Shown here: one piece after another, positions 10,060 to 19,290 of the stretch
Position numbering within the stretch: position 1 is the stretch's first letter
How the letters are laid out: every line of letters begins with the position of its first letter
Assembly: GCF_001488575.1 (NCBI RefSeq)
Contig: NZ_LN831303.1
Coordinates: 186,001-250,000 of the forward strand
Origin: Halobacterium hubeiense
GTDB taxonomy: Archaea; Halobacteriota; Halobacteria; Halobacteriales; Halobacteriaceae
Length of the DNA: 64,000 nt
Reading direction: 5' to 3'
Notes under the pieces: model-generated
Databases searched by the model: none
Told to the model about the DNA's origin: nothing
What the model saw: only the letters and a program-made list of their open reading frames with translations
Position numbers and translations under genes: made by a program

Positions 10060-11433
10060 CTAAGACGGAACACGGTATAATTCGATTTGTAGGCGCGCCT
10101 CATCTGCGTTCGAGTCTGGGAAGTCGATCGATCCGTGCGCGTTCTCGACGATCCATTTGATGAGCCAGAGGCCAAGCCCACTCGAATGCGCTAACGGGGT
10201 CTCCGCTCCCTTCTCCAACGTGGACTGTTCCAAGTCCGGAATCGAGCCTTCATTCCGAATCTCGATCTCGACCGTGTCCTCGTTCGGCGTCGAAACAGAG
10301 ACGATAACCGTCGGAGAATCCGTTTCCTGGTGGATAATCCCATTCTCGATGGCTTCACGTAACGCCACGTCGAGATTCTCATCAGCTAGCACCGTCACGC
10401 CGTCAGCCCCGGAAAACTGGATGTCGGCACTATCATAGTCGGCTGTCGCCTCTTCGATAGCCGTCTTGAGAAGTGGGGCAAGCTGCTGTGGTTCGACCGT
10501 TGTATCGCCGGTCGTTTGTTGAACGTAGCGGGCTTTTTCCGCCATCTCGATGACCGACTCAGCATGCTCAATGGCAATCGCCAGTCGTTGGTGGCTTTCG
10601 GCGGATAACGACTCCGTTTCGTCGACCAGCTCGAGCGTTCCCTTCACGAGGTTCAGGTCGTTGCGGATGTTGTGCCGGAGCACGCGGTTGACGATACCTA
10701 GCCGCTGTTCGCGTTTGTCGATGTCGCGGCGGGCGTTCGTCAGCGAATACGCTTGCTCCAGCATCAGTTGCGCATTCAACTCCGAGCTATCGGTCGAACG
10801 ATAGTCCTCGGGTGGGATGTAGAAGGGGTTCTTGCAGAGTTGATTGCGGTAGATGATCTGTTCGTGGGTGCGGAGGGCTTTCGCTGCCGACGTCCCGTTG
10901 AAGCGGTCGAGGTCGTACTGGCAGAGTGCGGTGACCGGGAGGTCCGGGCAGGCGGCATCGAAGTCCGCTTCGAAGTCAACGATGTGGTCGAACGACTGGT
11001 CGGTGTGGAAGCACCACGAGTTCTCGCCGGCGAGCCACAACCCGTCGTAGCCGTCCGCAACACTAGCGTTGGCCTCGGTCTCGAGCGTCGTAATCATCTC
11101 GCTAGGGTCGAAGCCAGATTCGAGGTAAACCTCTTCAGCGTCTCGGATGACGAGGTCGCCAGCGTCGATACGTTGCTTGACGTCGATATTGGCTCGCCGG
11201 AGTGCCGATTTGATGTCGCCAGCAGTATTGACATCAAGGAGGTAGACACAACGGTGGCCAGACTGCAGGCCCTCAACGAGGAAGGCTGTGGTGGCAGCTA
11301 ACTGGGCTTCGTTCGACCGGTAGAAGAGCGCGAGATGACGTGGCAGATCATGCGACCCGAGTTCTGCCCGAAGGTCTGCGGCAGTCGCTTGGCGCGTCGT
11401 CTCCGGAACGGACTGCGCCTCGAGTCGTTCCAT
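10060..11433 (-). CDS. MEDS-domain sensor histidine kinase
   Basis: 457 residues from ATG 11433 (a GTG one codon upstream is also possible). The N-terminal ~190 residues form a MEDS/DcmR-like sensory domain (HLALFYRSNEAQ, FLVEGLQSGHRCVYLLD, DGLWLAGENSW). Next comes a short helical linker with the phospho-acceptor box RVLRHNIRNDLNL (His near residue 250), and a C-terminal HATPase with N box REAIENGIIH and G2 box SGLGLWLIKWIVE. No transmembrane segment, so it is cytosolic. No response-regulator gene is adjacent, as is common for haloarchaeal kinases. The 104-bp gap to the convergent PHP gene shows nothing notable. Confidence 0.92.
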   Translation of the reverse strand: MERLEAQSVPETTRQATAADLRAELGSHDLPRHLALFYRSNEAQLAATTAFLVEGLQSGHRCVYLLDVNTAGDIKSALRRANIDVKQRIDAGDLVIRDAEEVYLESGFDPSEMITTLETEANASVADGYDGLWLAGENSWCFHTDQSFDHIVDFEADFDAACPDLPVTALCQYDLDRFNGTSAAKALRTHEQIIYRNQLCKNPFYIPPEDYRSTDSSELNAQLMLEQAYSLTNARRDIDKREQRLGIVNRVLRHNIRNDLNLVKGTLELVDETESLSAESHQRLAIAIEHAESVIEMAEKARYVQQTTGDTTVEPQQLAPLLKTAIEEATADYDSADIQFSGADGVTVLADENLDVALREAIENGIIHQETDSPTVIVSVSTPNEDTVEIEIRNEGSIPDLEQSTLEKGAETPLAHSSGLGLWLIKWIVENAHGSIDFPDSNADEARLQIELYRVPS

Positions 11434-11516
11434 CACTATCTCTCTGTTGAGATGACCCTATAAAACTGTGCGACTAGATAAGAGAAAAGTCAGATACCGA
11501 GAGTGCTCTTGATGCC

Positions 11517-11542
11517 TTTGCACACCTACTAAGCGGCTGTTC
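11517..11542 (+). repeat. short dispersed repeat beginning TTTGCACACCTACT
   Basis: TTTGCACACCTACTAAGCGG followed by CTGTTC. A 25/26 match sits at 30309-30334 and a decayed copy near 31118-31143. Its role is unknown; it may be an IS or REP-like fragment. Confidence 0.5.
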
Positions 11543-11679
11543 CGCCAGAAACGTCGATGAAGAGAAAGCGCGCCAGAAGTTAATCGGCGGTACACGATAC
11601 ATCCAGTATTTCGCCAATAAGCCCCGGTGATACGGTGGATATCGTTCTCTGGGAGTCTACTAGTAGTCACGTCGCAATT

Positions 11680-12240
11680 CTACGTACTGGCTGTTGTCTG
11701 ATTCCGGGGTGGGTCAGCTGAAGCGCTTCCCCCAGCACTGGCAGACCCACCAAACAAGGTGGAAGACGAATTCCCGTAAATTGTGGTTTCAGTTCTGTTG
11801 TTGTGCTTGATGATGATGTTCCACGGGTCCTCACCGGCGGGGATTTGCACTGTCGCAGTATACCGAACGACTCCGGGACAGTCACGAGTACTGTTGGCCT
11901 GCTCCTCAACCGGGACTGCAAGTGTGTACGTGGATTCGTTGACGCGTTCGAACGATGCGTTCCCCACCCCATAGGCAGGACCAGGGAGCGAGACGTTCCG
12001 AGCGTACGTAATCTCGGTATTTGCGTCACCGACCATGATTGATGTCGAGCTATTCGAGATGGGGTCATCGATGCACTGCACAGCCGCCGTGTCAAATGAC
12101 AGTAACTCCGGAGGTTCACTATCCTCACCGAAGAAACCGTCAACGCCGCTAACGGCACCAGTCGCAAAAACGGCTCCCACGCCGAGCGCGAGTACAACAC
12201 CGAATACGGCAACAACGGTCACCGACGAGTAGTCGCCCAT
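11680..12240 (-). CDS. membrane-anchored extracellular hypothetical protein
   Basis: 186 residues. One N-terminal hydrophobic helix (VTVVAVFGVVLALGVGAVFA) with a short polar head is followed by an acidic, Thr/Ser/Asn-rich ectodomain with several N-glycosylation sequons (NSS, NVS, NAS, NES, NNR). A Cys pair is present (AVQC and STRDC). The tail is low-complexity Gly/Ser/Ala. Typical of haloarchaeal surface proteins; family not recognised. It is encoded alone, 240 bp from the kinase. Confidence 0.75.
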   Translation of the reverse strand: MGDYSSVTVVAVFGVVLALGVGAVFATGAVSGVDGFFGEDSEPPELLSFDTAAVQCIDDPISNSSTSIMVGDANTEITYARNVSLPGPAYGVGNASFERVNESTYTLAVPVEEQANSTRDCPGVVRYTATVQIPAGEDPWNIIIKHNNRTETTIYGNSSSTLFGGSASAGGSASADPPRNQTTAST

Positions 12241-12384
12241 ACCTACCCGTGTATTAGGATATGCATAAAGTGGCGCTGGGGTGAAATGCGTATTTTATCC
12301 ATCGTTCCCAAGCAGGTCGTCGACGGCCAGCGTCGCGACGTTGTCGTTGAGTGCGAGCATACGGATACGTTTGGGCGGCTAGTT

Positions 12385-12407
12385 GTCCAGAAACTCTATT
12401 TCTGGAC
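12385..12407. other. perfect 9-bp hairpin
   Basis: GTCCAGAAA - CTCTA - TTTCTGGAC. It lies in the 295-bp gap between the surface protein and vapB, about 130 bp before the vapB start. It could be an operator or a transcript hairpin. No gene was recognised in this gap. Confidence 0.4.
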
Positions 12408-12535
12408 AGCGCCCACGTTCAGATCGATCACTACCGATTCACATGCCAGCAGCAACAGCTGTGTCCAGAACGGGCGTGCCGGACTAGGGAACGGGCGCCG
12501 TCAGTTTCATCTGTCAACGGCGTCAACAGCGTACC

Positions 12536-12772
12536 ATGGGGACGAAGCAAGTTCGGGTGAGTGAACGGCTCTATGCCCGCGTCGAGGATGAGAAACGCGA
12601 GGGGGAGACATTCAGTGACGCGCTCGAACGGATGATTGACGGATACGGGCTGCTCGACTTCGCAGAAGATGTCGAGGGCGCGAGCGACGCGTGGGACACC
12701 GAAGCCCTCGAAGCCGACTTCGAGACCGACGACGAAGCAAACCGCAAGGAACTCGATGAGGAACTCCCGTGA
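12536..12772 (+). CDS. vapB: VapB-type antitoxin
   Basis: 78 residues. The N-terminal ribbon-helix-helix-like part (TKQVRVSERLYARVEDEKRE, then FSDALERMIDG) is followed by a very acidic C-terminal tail that would neutralise the toxin. The gene overlaps the PIN-domain toxin by 4 bp (GTGA), the classic vapBC layout. Proteins of this kind repress their own promoter. The pair sits about 400 bp from the replication origin repeats, suggesting a role in replicon maintenance. Confidence 0.88.
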   Translation: MGTKQVRVSERLYARVEDEKREGETFSDALERMIDGYGLLDFAEDVEGASDAWDTEALEADFETDDEANRKELDEELP

Positions 12773-13170
12773 TTCTGGATACGGAATTTCTCGGGAATCT
12801 CATCGAGCAAAAGCCGGCAGCCAAGCAGAAAGCAGGCGAGCTGGACGCGACCAGTGCCCCGACGCGTGTTCCAGCGATGGTCACGTGGGAACTGTACTAC
12901 GGCGTCTCGAAAGCTCCTGAGCCGAAACGGCACACACTCAAAGACGGGTACGAGAAACTGCTTCAGTCGTTCCCCGTTGTCGAAATGGACGCCAAACTCG
13001 CTCGGAAAGCGGGGACACTTCGAGGAAGGCACGCTCGCTCGGATTCACTTACAAATCTCGACGGTGCGGACTCAATGGTTGCGGCGACGGCGCTCTCCGT
13101 TGATGAGCCAGTCGTCAGCAACGACGAGGATTTTGCGGACGTGGACGGGCTACCTGTCGAGACCTACTGA
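12769..13170 (+). CDS. vapC: VapC-type PIN-domain ribonuclease toxin
   Basis: 133 residues, GTG start overlapping the vapB stop. PIN acidic residues are present: D4 in MILDTEF, the Glu of TWELYYG, the Asp of LDGADSMVAATAL and the Asp of VSNDEDFADV. Expected to cleave tRNA or rRNA when antitoxin is degraded. It looks intact. Confidence 0.93.
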   Translation: MILDTEFLGNLIEQKPAAKQKAGELDATSAPTRVPAMVTWELYYGVSKAPEPKRHTLKDGYEKLLQSFPVVEMDAKLARKAGTLRGRHARSDSLTNLDGADSMVAATALSVDEPVVSNDEDFADVDGLPVETY

Positions 13171-13475
13171 TTCAGAGCCACGAGGCGTTTCCTGAATGAG
13201 GGATATCCGCTGCCGATTTGTAGAGCTTGCCGGATTACCGGCGGTCCAACATCACCGTCCAGTCGAAGAGGTGTTGGTAGTGCCACGGACCCGTTTGCTG
13301 CTTTGAGGGGTGTCTCTGGCTACGCTTGCTCTTCGACGAGCGTGTGGAGATGATGACGTCGGTGTCGATGCCCAACTTCAGTTAGGCGTTAGAAGCCGAG
13401 TTGTGAGAGCAAGTCACGGCTGCTTAACCAACGGAGGAACGAGGCCACAGATTCACTCCTTGCTGCGAGCTCGTG

Positions 13476-13516
13476 TTAACCAACAGAATCACGATATCGC
13501 CGACGTTGTTGGTTAA
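13476..13516. promoter_or_regulatory. 41-bp palindrome TTAACCAACA-N21-TGTTGGTTAA, copy 1
   Basis: Perfect 10-bp arms separated by 21 bp. A lone half-site TTAACCAAC lies at 13424-13432. Matching copies are at 23060-23100, 46565-46605 and (39 bp, imperfect) 50749-50787. Here it lies between vapC and the first origin repeat, with no obvious target gene. Confidence 0.75.
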
Positions 13517-13557
13517 GACTTGGTGGGTCAGTATGATTCGTCGAGAGATGGATGGAG

Positions 13558-14245
13558 ACCCCTCTATCGATGTGTTCCTCGAAGGAGTCCAAGCAGAGAA
13601 AGGGCGAGCAATAATGAGAGGATGTGGGGAGTGGTCTGGCTCCAGGAAACAGACTGAGGATAGACAGACACCCCTCTATCGATGTGTTCAGTTCAGGGTG
13701 GTGCGAGCGAGAATCCGAGCGGAAACGAGCAATTAGCCAGTACGAGAAGTGGTTGGGGCAGTTCAGCCGGTCCAAAGGACGACGGATAACGGAATCACCG
13801 ACGCGAGTTGATTGACGATTGTGTGTAGTAGAAGAGGACAGATGACAGCAGTTGCTGAATACTTCGAACACTTCGATAGAGGTGTGTGTGTGTGTTTGTT
13901 CTAGAAAGCTAGAAGAGAAGAAGAGAAGATCAACCACTTGCCGCAATCTTAGGCTTTCTGTTCCAGCTCTTCTCGCTACAAAATCCCGGGAAATTGGTGT
14001 CCACGAACTGTCTTAGCTCTGGTTTCAATTCGGTTGAGTCGCCTCGAATCGTCCCCACGCCGGAATGCTCGAACACATCGATAGAGGGGTGTGTCTCTCC
14101 AACGACTTCTCGATGCGCCTGTCAACGGTCCTTCCCGAAACACTTCGTTAGGCGCGTCCGGAAATACTCGTCGTAACGAACGATACTCACACTATACCCG
14201 TGAATAAACACCTTACTACCCGAATCACACTTCGATAGGGGTGGG
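13558..14245. other. replication origin, left ORB cluster
   Basis: Five ORB-like repeats with core ACACCYCTCTATCGATGTGT. Two are in + orientation (13558-13577, 13668-13689) and three in - orientation (13865-13886, 14071-14094, 14226-14245), so the two sets face each other across 13690-13865. They lie directly upstream of orc/cdc6; this is the usual haloarchaeal origin arrangement. The 1.1-kb gap 13171-14280 otherwise holds no credible gene. Confidence 0.88.
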
Positions 14246-14280
14246 GAACATTTTTACTCCTGCTCTGTATGGGCCCGTAC

Positions 14281-15717
14281 ATGGGTATCGACGACTCCGA
14301 CGGCTCCCCTCCCGACCCGGAGCCCGGAGACGAATCTACACAGACGGATCTCTCCACGGGGTCTCCTGCTTCCGAAGGCGCATCCGACACCGCCACCGAA
14401 ACCGACGCGGAGAGCGGCGCTCCCTCGCAGTCTATCGAGGACATGCTGCTGGAGTTCGACGAACAGGAAGGCCTCATCCGCGACCGCTCGCTGCTAGACC
14501 CGAACTACGTCGTCGAGGAAGACCGCATCGTCGGCCGCGACGAACAGCTCCAGGAAGTCACGAAGATGCTTCGCGTCGCACTCGGCGACAACCGCCCGCC
14601 GAACCTCTTCCTCTACGGCCCCTCCGGCACGGGCAAATCCCTCATCACGAAAGCCGTCTGCAAGAACATCAGCCGCATCTGCGACTCCCGGGACATCCAG
14701 TTCGGCACCGTCGAAGTCAACTGCCAGGATCTGGACACGCTCGGCGTCGCCGTCTACGAACTCGCCCAACAGGCCGCCGACGAGGCCGGCGTCGAGGTCG
14801 AAGTGCCGAAACACGGCGTCGCGACCAAGGAGAAGTGGGACGAACTCTACCGCATCGTCAACGAGAACTTCGACTCCGTCGTCTTCGTTCTCGACGAACT
14901 GGACATGCTCGTCGGCCGCCGCGACAAACAGGACCCCGCGTTCTCGCGGCTGCTCTACCAGCTCTCGCGGGCCGGCGCCAGCGACGACCTCACCGCCTAC
15001 ATCTCCGTGGTCGCCATCTCCAACGACACGAAGATGATGGAGTCCGTTGGCAGTCGCGCGCTGAGTTCGTTCACGCCCGAGGACGTCCACTTCGACGACT
15101 ACGACGCCAACCAGCTTCAGTCGATTCTCCGCCGGCGGCAGGACGCGTTCCACGACGGCGTCGTCAAAGAGGAGGTAATTCCGCTGGCGGCGGCGTTCGC
15201 CGCGCAGACACACGGGGACGCGCGAAAAGCGATCGACCTAATGCGGGTTGCCGGTGAGCTCGCGGAACGCGAGGGCGACGCGGAGGTCCGCGAGAAACAC
15301 GTTCGGATGGCCCAGGACAAAGTCGAGAAGAACCGCGTCCTCGAGGTGGTCCGGGGCATCAGCACCCAGAAGAAGCTCTGTTTGTACGCGACGGCGTCCG
15401 TCGCCGCACAGACGGACGGCGGCACCGCTCGGAGTACGACCGGCTATCAGGTGTATCAGTATCTCACGGAGTCCATCGACGCCGACCAGTACCATCAGGA
15501 GACGTACGTGAACAAGATGAAGGAGCTGACCACGTACTCGCTGGTGGACTTCGAGCGCCGCAGCCACGGCCCGAGTTCGGGGATGTTCCTTGAGTTCCAG
15601 TTCGGGGAGCGCCCGGAGACGATTCTGGAGACGCTGCGCGAGGACTCCCGCATCGAGATGGTCTCGACGGAGGAAGTCCAGTCGGTCGTGAAAGCACAGG
15701 TCCGCCACGAAGCCTAG
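14281..15717 (+). CDS. orc: Orc1/Cdc6 replication initiator
   Basis: 478 residues from ATG 14281; an in-frame ATG at 14269 is only ~17 nt from the TATA-like ATTTTTAC, whereas 14281 fits a leaderless start. An acidic, Thr/Ser-rich N-terminal tail of ~60 residues precedes the AAA+ core: Walker A YGPSGTGKS, Walker B VFVLDELD, sensor 1 VVAISND and sensor 2 HGDARKAIDLMR. The C-terminal winged helix (STQKKLCLYATASVAAQ) binds the ORBs. Flanked on both sides by ORB-like repeats, so it almost certainly serves this origin. Confidence 0.95.
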   Translation: MGIDDSDGSPPDPEPGDESTQTDLSTGSPASEGASDTATETDAESGAPSQSIEDMLLEFDEQEGLIRDRSLLDPNYVVEEDRIVGRDEQLQEVTKMLRVALGDNRPPNLFLYGPSGTGKSLITKAVCKNISRICDSRDIQFGTVEVNCQDLDTLGVAVYELAQQAADEAGVEVEVPKHGVATKEKWDELYRIVNENFDSVVFVLDELDMLVGRRDKQDPAFSRLLYQLSRAGASDDLTAYISVVAISNDTKMMESVGSRALSSFTPEDVHFDDYDANQLQSILRRRQDAFHDGVVKEEVIPLAAAFAAQTHGDARKAIDLMRVAGELAEREGDAEVREKHVRMAQDKVEKNRVLEVVRGISTQKKLCLYATASVAAQTDGGTARSTTGYQVYQYLTESIDADQYHQETYVNKMKELTTYSLVDFERRSHGPSSGMFLEFQFGERPETILETLREDSRIEMVSTEEVQSVVKAQVRHEA

Positions 15718-15811
15718 CGGACCCGGGGAGCATCGGTTTCGTCTCAGCACTTCGTATTCTGCATCCGACTGTTCGCGGCTTCCACTGAGGGGTGGAACGC
15801 AATTTCTGCAT

Positions 15812-16160
15812 ACACCCCTCTATCGATGTGTATTGGATTGTTCGAACGTAACACGGCTGCAGCGGGGTCAGTACAGGGTCGAACCTCGACGAGTCGACTT
15901 CTCGCTGTCTTTCGACCTCACACACCTCTATCGAAGTGTGACTTCCGAGTAGAGCTTGCCTAACCGGCGAAAACGAGACTGCACGCCGGTTCAGGTTTGC
16001 CGGCTCGACCGGCGTAATCGAGTGGTTCCCGCCGAATCGTTGTGAGTAGTCTGTCAATACGACCGTTCGCGAAGACACGCCTCTATCGAAGTGTTCCGAC
16101 CCCGCCACACACCTCTATCGATGTGTTTCTGCGACCGATTCACACCCCTCTCCATCGACG
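15812..16160 (+). other. replication origin, right ORB cluster
   Basis: ORB-like repeats downstream of orc, all in + orientation: 15812-15831, 15920-15940, 16075-16096, 16107-16128 and a degenerate one at 16142-16160. Variants carry CGAAG or CGATG before TGT. Together with the left cluster this gives ten sites around one initiator gene. The rest of 15718-16427 contains no credible gene; AT-rich ATTCATAG repeats just before fic (about 16373-16400) may be its operator. Confidence 0.85.
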
Positions 16161-16427
16161 AGGATTCACGTGTGATATAGATGCCCGGTTTCGTCCGCAC
16201 CGGCACTTCCAGGAGCGTCACTGCGGAGTCGGACGTTCTCATCTCGGAAACCCAGTACGACCACGAACTCGCTGTCTTTGAGGCGCAATCCTCCTGTTCA
16301 GTCGGTCAATTCAGCCTGGTGGTATGCACGTGAATCTTCTATATGTATTCTACAAGCCGGATCTGGCAATACCATTCATAGAATAGCCATAGATTCATAG
16401 TACTCGGGTTCTAGCGGTCATATATAC

Positions 16428-17603
16428 ATGCGGTCGACTGAGTTGGATACCGATGCTCCCGGGGACCTCATTTCATACGGCCGCGAGTCGTACTACAAAC
16501 CAGACCCACTCCCGCCGTCCCGGGACCTCGCGCTCGACGACGACTTCTACGAGACGCTCGCCGACGCGACCTTCTGGCTAGGCAAACTCAGCGGCGTCAG
16601 CCTCGAACTCGACTTCCCGCCAGTCCTCTACACTTCCTTACTCCGCAAGGAGGCCATGGAGTCCGCCGAAATCGAGGGCGCCGACGTCGACTACGACGCG
16701 CTGTACAGCCTCGAAACGCGCACGTTCGACGAAGGCCGGGACGAACCGAGCGAATCTATTGCAGCTGGCGAAACCAAAGACACCCGCGAGGTCCTCAACT
16801 ACGAGACCGCAGTCCAGGAGGGCATCGGGGCCGTCGATGACGGCGAGGAGTTGACCGTCGAGTTGCTCCACGACCTCCACGAAACCCTCCTCACTGGCGT
16901 TCCCGGCGACCGCGTCGACACGGACACGATCGGCGCGTACAAGATGAAACCGAACTACCTCGGGGACTTCCTCCCACCTGTTCCGGGCGCGGTCGATGAC
17001 CTGATGGACGGGCTGTTCACCTACTATCGGACTGGTGGCAGCTACCACCCGCTCGTGGACATCGCGTTGTTCCACTACCAGTTCGAAACGATTCACCCGT
17101 ACGGCGACGGCAATGGTCGACTCGGCCGGCTCCTCATCACCCTCCAGTTGTACGACGCCGACTTCCTCGAACGGCCCAACCTCTACCTCAGCGAGTACTT
17201 CAACCGCAACAAGACCGCGTATGTCGAGCGTATGGAGGGCGTCCGGTTCCACGGTGAGTGGGAGGCCTGGCTCTCGTTCTTCGTCGAAGGAATCGCACGC
17301 CAGGCGCACGAATCGGTAGAACGGACGCTCGCGCTCGCGGACCTTCGCCGCGAATACGAGCAAGCGTACGGGGGGAAGTCGTACACCAAGAACCAGCTCG
17401 CAGTGACGCTTTTCGAGCAGCCCTACGTCACGAGCAAGACCGTCCAACGGTTATTCGACGTCGAACAATCCACGGCTTCGCGGGCAATCAACGAGCTCGT
17501 CGACGAAGGCGTCCTCGAGGAGGTGCCCCGGCACGGCCGCAACAAGGAGTATCGCGCTCGCGAAATCTTCGAAATTCTCGAACAACCACCCCAGACGTAC
17601 TAA
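16428..17603 (+). CDS. Fic-family protein adenylyltransferase with C-terminal wHTH
   Basis: 391 residues. Fic catalytic loop HPYGDGNGRLGR at residues 223-234. N-terminal inhibitory motif SAEIEG (S79 to G84, pattern S/TxxxEG), so activity is likely self-inhibited by the Glu finger (class II). The C-terminal ~80 residues form a winged helix (TSKTVQRLFDVEQSTASRAINELVDEGVLEE). Fic enzymes transfer AMP to Ser/Thr/Tyr of target proteins; the target is unknown. A TATA-like TATATAC abuts the ATG, so the true promoter may lie further upstream among the ATTCATAG repeats. Confidence 0.93.
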   Translation: MRSTELDTDAPGDLISYGRESYYKPDPLPPSRDLALDDDFYETLADATFWLGKLSGVSLELDFPPVLYTSLLRKEAMESAEIEGADVDYDALYSLETRTFDEGRDEPSESIAAGETKDTREVLNYETAVQEGIGAVDDGEELTVELLHDLHETLLTGVPGDRVDTDTIGAYKMKPNYLGDFLPPVPGAVDDLMDGLFTYYRTGGSYHPLVDIALFHYQFETIHPYGDGNGRLGRLLITLQLYDADFLERPNLYLSEYFNRNKTAYVERMEGVRFHGEWEAWLSFFVEGIARQAHESVERTLALADLRREYEQAYGGKSYTKNQLAVTLFEQPYVTSKTVQRLFDVEQSTASRAINELVDEGVLEEVPRHGRNKEYRAREIFEILEQPPQTY

Positions 17604-17643
17604 TAGCTAGAACTGGGATTAGCGGTTTTGATACCTTCTACCA

Positions 17644-17727
17644 GTGAGTGCTGGCCGCGTCCACCGTTCACTCGGTCGCATTCAACCAGACCCGGGGATG
17701 CTCAGTCTGTTCTCAAAACACGGCTGA
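17644..17727 (+). pseudogene. C-terminal fragment of a second PHP phosphoesterase
   Basis: 28 codons beginning VSAGRVHRSLGRIQPDPGM and ending LFSKHG then stop. They match the PHP protein at 9167-9955 (VNAGRVHRSLGRVHPDPGM), with synonymous and non-synonymous differences. A remnant of a lost paralogue in the gap between fic and the DUF2249 gene. Confidence 0.7.
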
Positions 17728-17814
17728 TAAAAGGTCTCTCGGAACACCTTTTCAGTAACTCGGCAAATCCCTTCGGCCGAGCCGTTTTACCCCAGAACAC
17801 CCACGTTCGAGTTG

Positions 17815-18879
17815 ATGACTGACACGGTTGATTTACGCGGGGAGCCGATAGATGGGTCTCGAACTCGGCTATTCCAAGCTATCGAGGACGCTGCTGCCGG
17901 TGACACACTCGAAATTCTCAGCGACAGAGACGTCGACCCCCAATTGGTCCGCTACCAACTCGACCGTGACCGCGCTATCGACTGGGAGTACGCGCATCCG
18001 GATGCGACCCCCCGGGAACTACAGTTGACTGTCAACGGCCACCTCGACAGTGCCTATCCCGCGATTGACGTCCGCGACCTGAAACCCCAGCGTCGACACG
18101 AAGCCCTCTTAGAGATTTTCCGCGACCTCGAGACCGACGAAGGGTTCGTGCTGGTGAACGACCACGACCCGAAACCGCTGTACCACGAGCTCAAGTCGAT
18201 GCACGGCAACGTGGTCGGCTGGGAGTACCTGAGCCGCGGCGAGGATGGGTGGCGCGTCGAAGTGGTCCGGACCGGCGAATCGGAGGGCAACGAGGACGAC
18301 GACGTCGTGACGCGCTACGACGTTCGCGAGATTCCCCAGCCGGAACGCCACCCGACGATTCATCACCGGTACGGGATGCTCCCCGAAGGCGGGACGATGG
18401 AACTCATCGCGCCGCACGAACCGCAGCCGCTCCATCAGGAGTTCCGCAAGCAGTACGGCGACGCGTTCACGTGGGAGGTCGTCGAGTCGGAACCGGGCCG
18501 CTGTCGCGTCCAAATCACCAAATCGACCTCGGCAGATTCGGCAGGAGGTGACGCGTCGGAGGCGACTGACGCCGACGGAGTGGTGTCGTCGTCTGAAGCC
18601 GACGCGCCGGCGATCGCCACCGAGCTGGACGTCCGAGACCGGCCGCCTGCGGAACGCCACGAGCGCATCTACGACGCGTACGCCGACCTCGAACGCGGTG
18701 AGGGATTCGTGCTCGTCAACGACCACGACCCGAAACCGCTCTACCACCAGTTCGAGGCGGAAGCGGGACCAGAGTTTTACTGGGAGTACTTGTCGAAAGA
18801 CCCCGGCGAGTTCAGGGTCCTCATCGGGAAAACTGACGCAACCGCCACGAACGGCGGCGAAGCGGACTCCTCGGTGTGA
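17815..18879 (+). CDS. multi-domain DUF2249 protein
   Basis: 354 residues from ATG 17815. At least three tandem DUF2249 units are clear (starting near AIDVRDLKP, YDVREIPQP and LDVRDRPPA), each with the core FVLVNDHDPKPLYH or the variant MELIAPHEPQPLHQEF. The N-terminal ~80 residues look like a fourth, diverged unit. DUF2249 proteins are TusA/SirA-like small folds often found in haloarchaeal nitrogen-oxide and electron-transport gene sets; no enzymatic role is established. The first and third repeats share nearly identical DNA over the core, pointing to internal duplication. A Ser/Ala/Asp-rich linker precedes the last unit. Confidence 0.85.
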   Translation: MTDTVDLRGEPIDGSRTRLFQAIEDAAAGDTLEILSDRDVDPQLVRYQLDRDRAIDWEYAHPDATPRELQLTVNGHLDSAYPAIDVRDLKPQRRHEALLEIFRDLETDEGFVLVNDHDPKPLYHELKSMHGNVVGWEYLSRGEDGWRVEVVRTGESEGNEDDDVVTRYDVREIPQPERHPTIHHRYGMLPEGGTMELIAPHEPQPLHQEFRKQYGDAFTWEVVESEPGRCRVQITKSTSADSAGGDASEATDADGVVSSSEADAPAIATELDVRDRPPAERHERIYDAYADLERGEGFVLVNDHDPKPLYHQFEAEAGPEFYWEYLSKDPGEFRVLIGKTDATATNGGEADSSV

Positions 18880-18881
18880 CG

Positions 18882-19163
18882 ATGTCGGATTCGACTCCGG
18901 ACGACAAGGTTAGCGTGACGTTCCACCCGCAGGAGTGGGTGGACTCGCCGGGCGAGGCACACGACTGGGACCGCAAGCAATTGACCTCGGCCAGCGACCG
19001 GGAGCCCGTGACGTTCACCGTCCCCCGAGAGGATGCAACGGACGACGATGGCGACGTGTTCGAGGACGAGTCCTACGAGGCGAACCTGTTGCAGGCTCAC
19101 GCTGCTGCCCCGGACTGGGTCAACGACTGGGACGGTCCGTACTACGTCCGAACACAGACGTAG
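18882..19163 (+). CDS. small acidic hypothetical protein next to DUF2249
   Basis: 93 residues from ATG 18882, two bases after the DUF2249 stop (a GTG at 18876 would overlap it). Contains VSVTFHPQEWVDSPGEAHDW and ends PDWVNDWDGPYYVRTQT. No known fold was recognised. Coupling implies a shared role with the DUF2249 protein. Confidence 0.65.
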   Translation: MSDSTPDDKVSVTFHPQEWVDSPGEAHDWDRKQLTSASDREPVTFTVPREDATDDDGDVFEDESYEANLLQAHAAAPDWVNDWDGPYYVRTQT

Positions 19164-19290
19164 TCCCCGAACCGTGAACCCCTCGTGGCTGGACCGATTC
19201 AGCGGGTCGTAGTTGACGGCGATGTTCCGCACTTCCTTCCGGCGGCATTATCTCAAGGAGGGGGCCCCTCCCGGCTGTCGGGATTGCTGG

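Noticed and set aside
10753-11301. 182-codon plus-strand ORF
   Set aside because: Antisense to the histidine kinase, which has all catalytic motifs.
13476-13946. 156-codon minus-strand ORF across the origin
   Set aside because: It runs through four ORB-like repeats and the palindrome; Ser/His-rich composition and no haloarchaeal acidity.
14241-15257. 338-codon Arg-rich ORF
   Set aside because: Alternative frame of orc/cdc6; low-complexity Arg/Pro composition typical of shadow frames.
16638-17447. 269-codon minus-strand ORF
   Set aside because: Antisense to the Fic gene.
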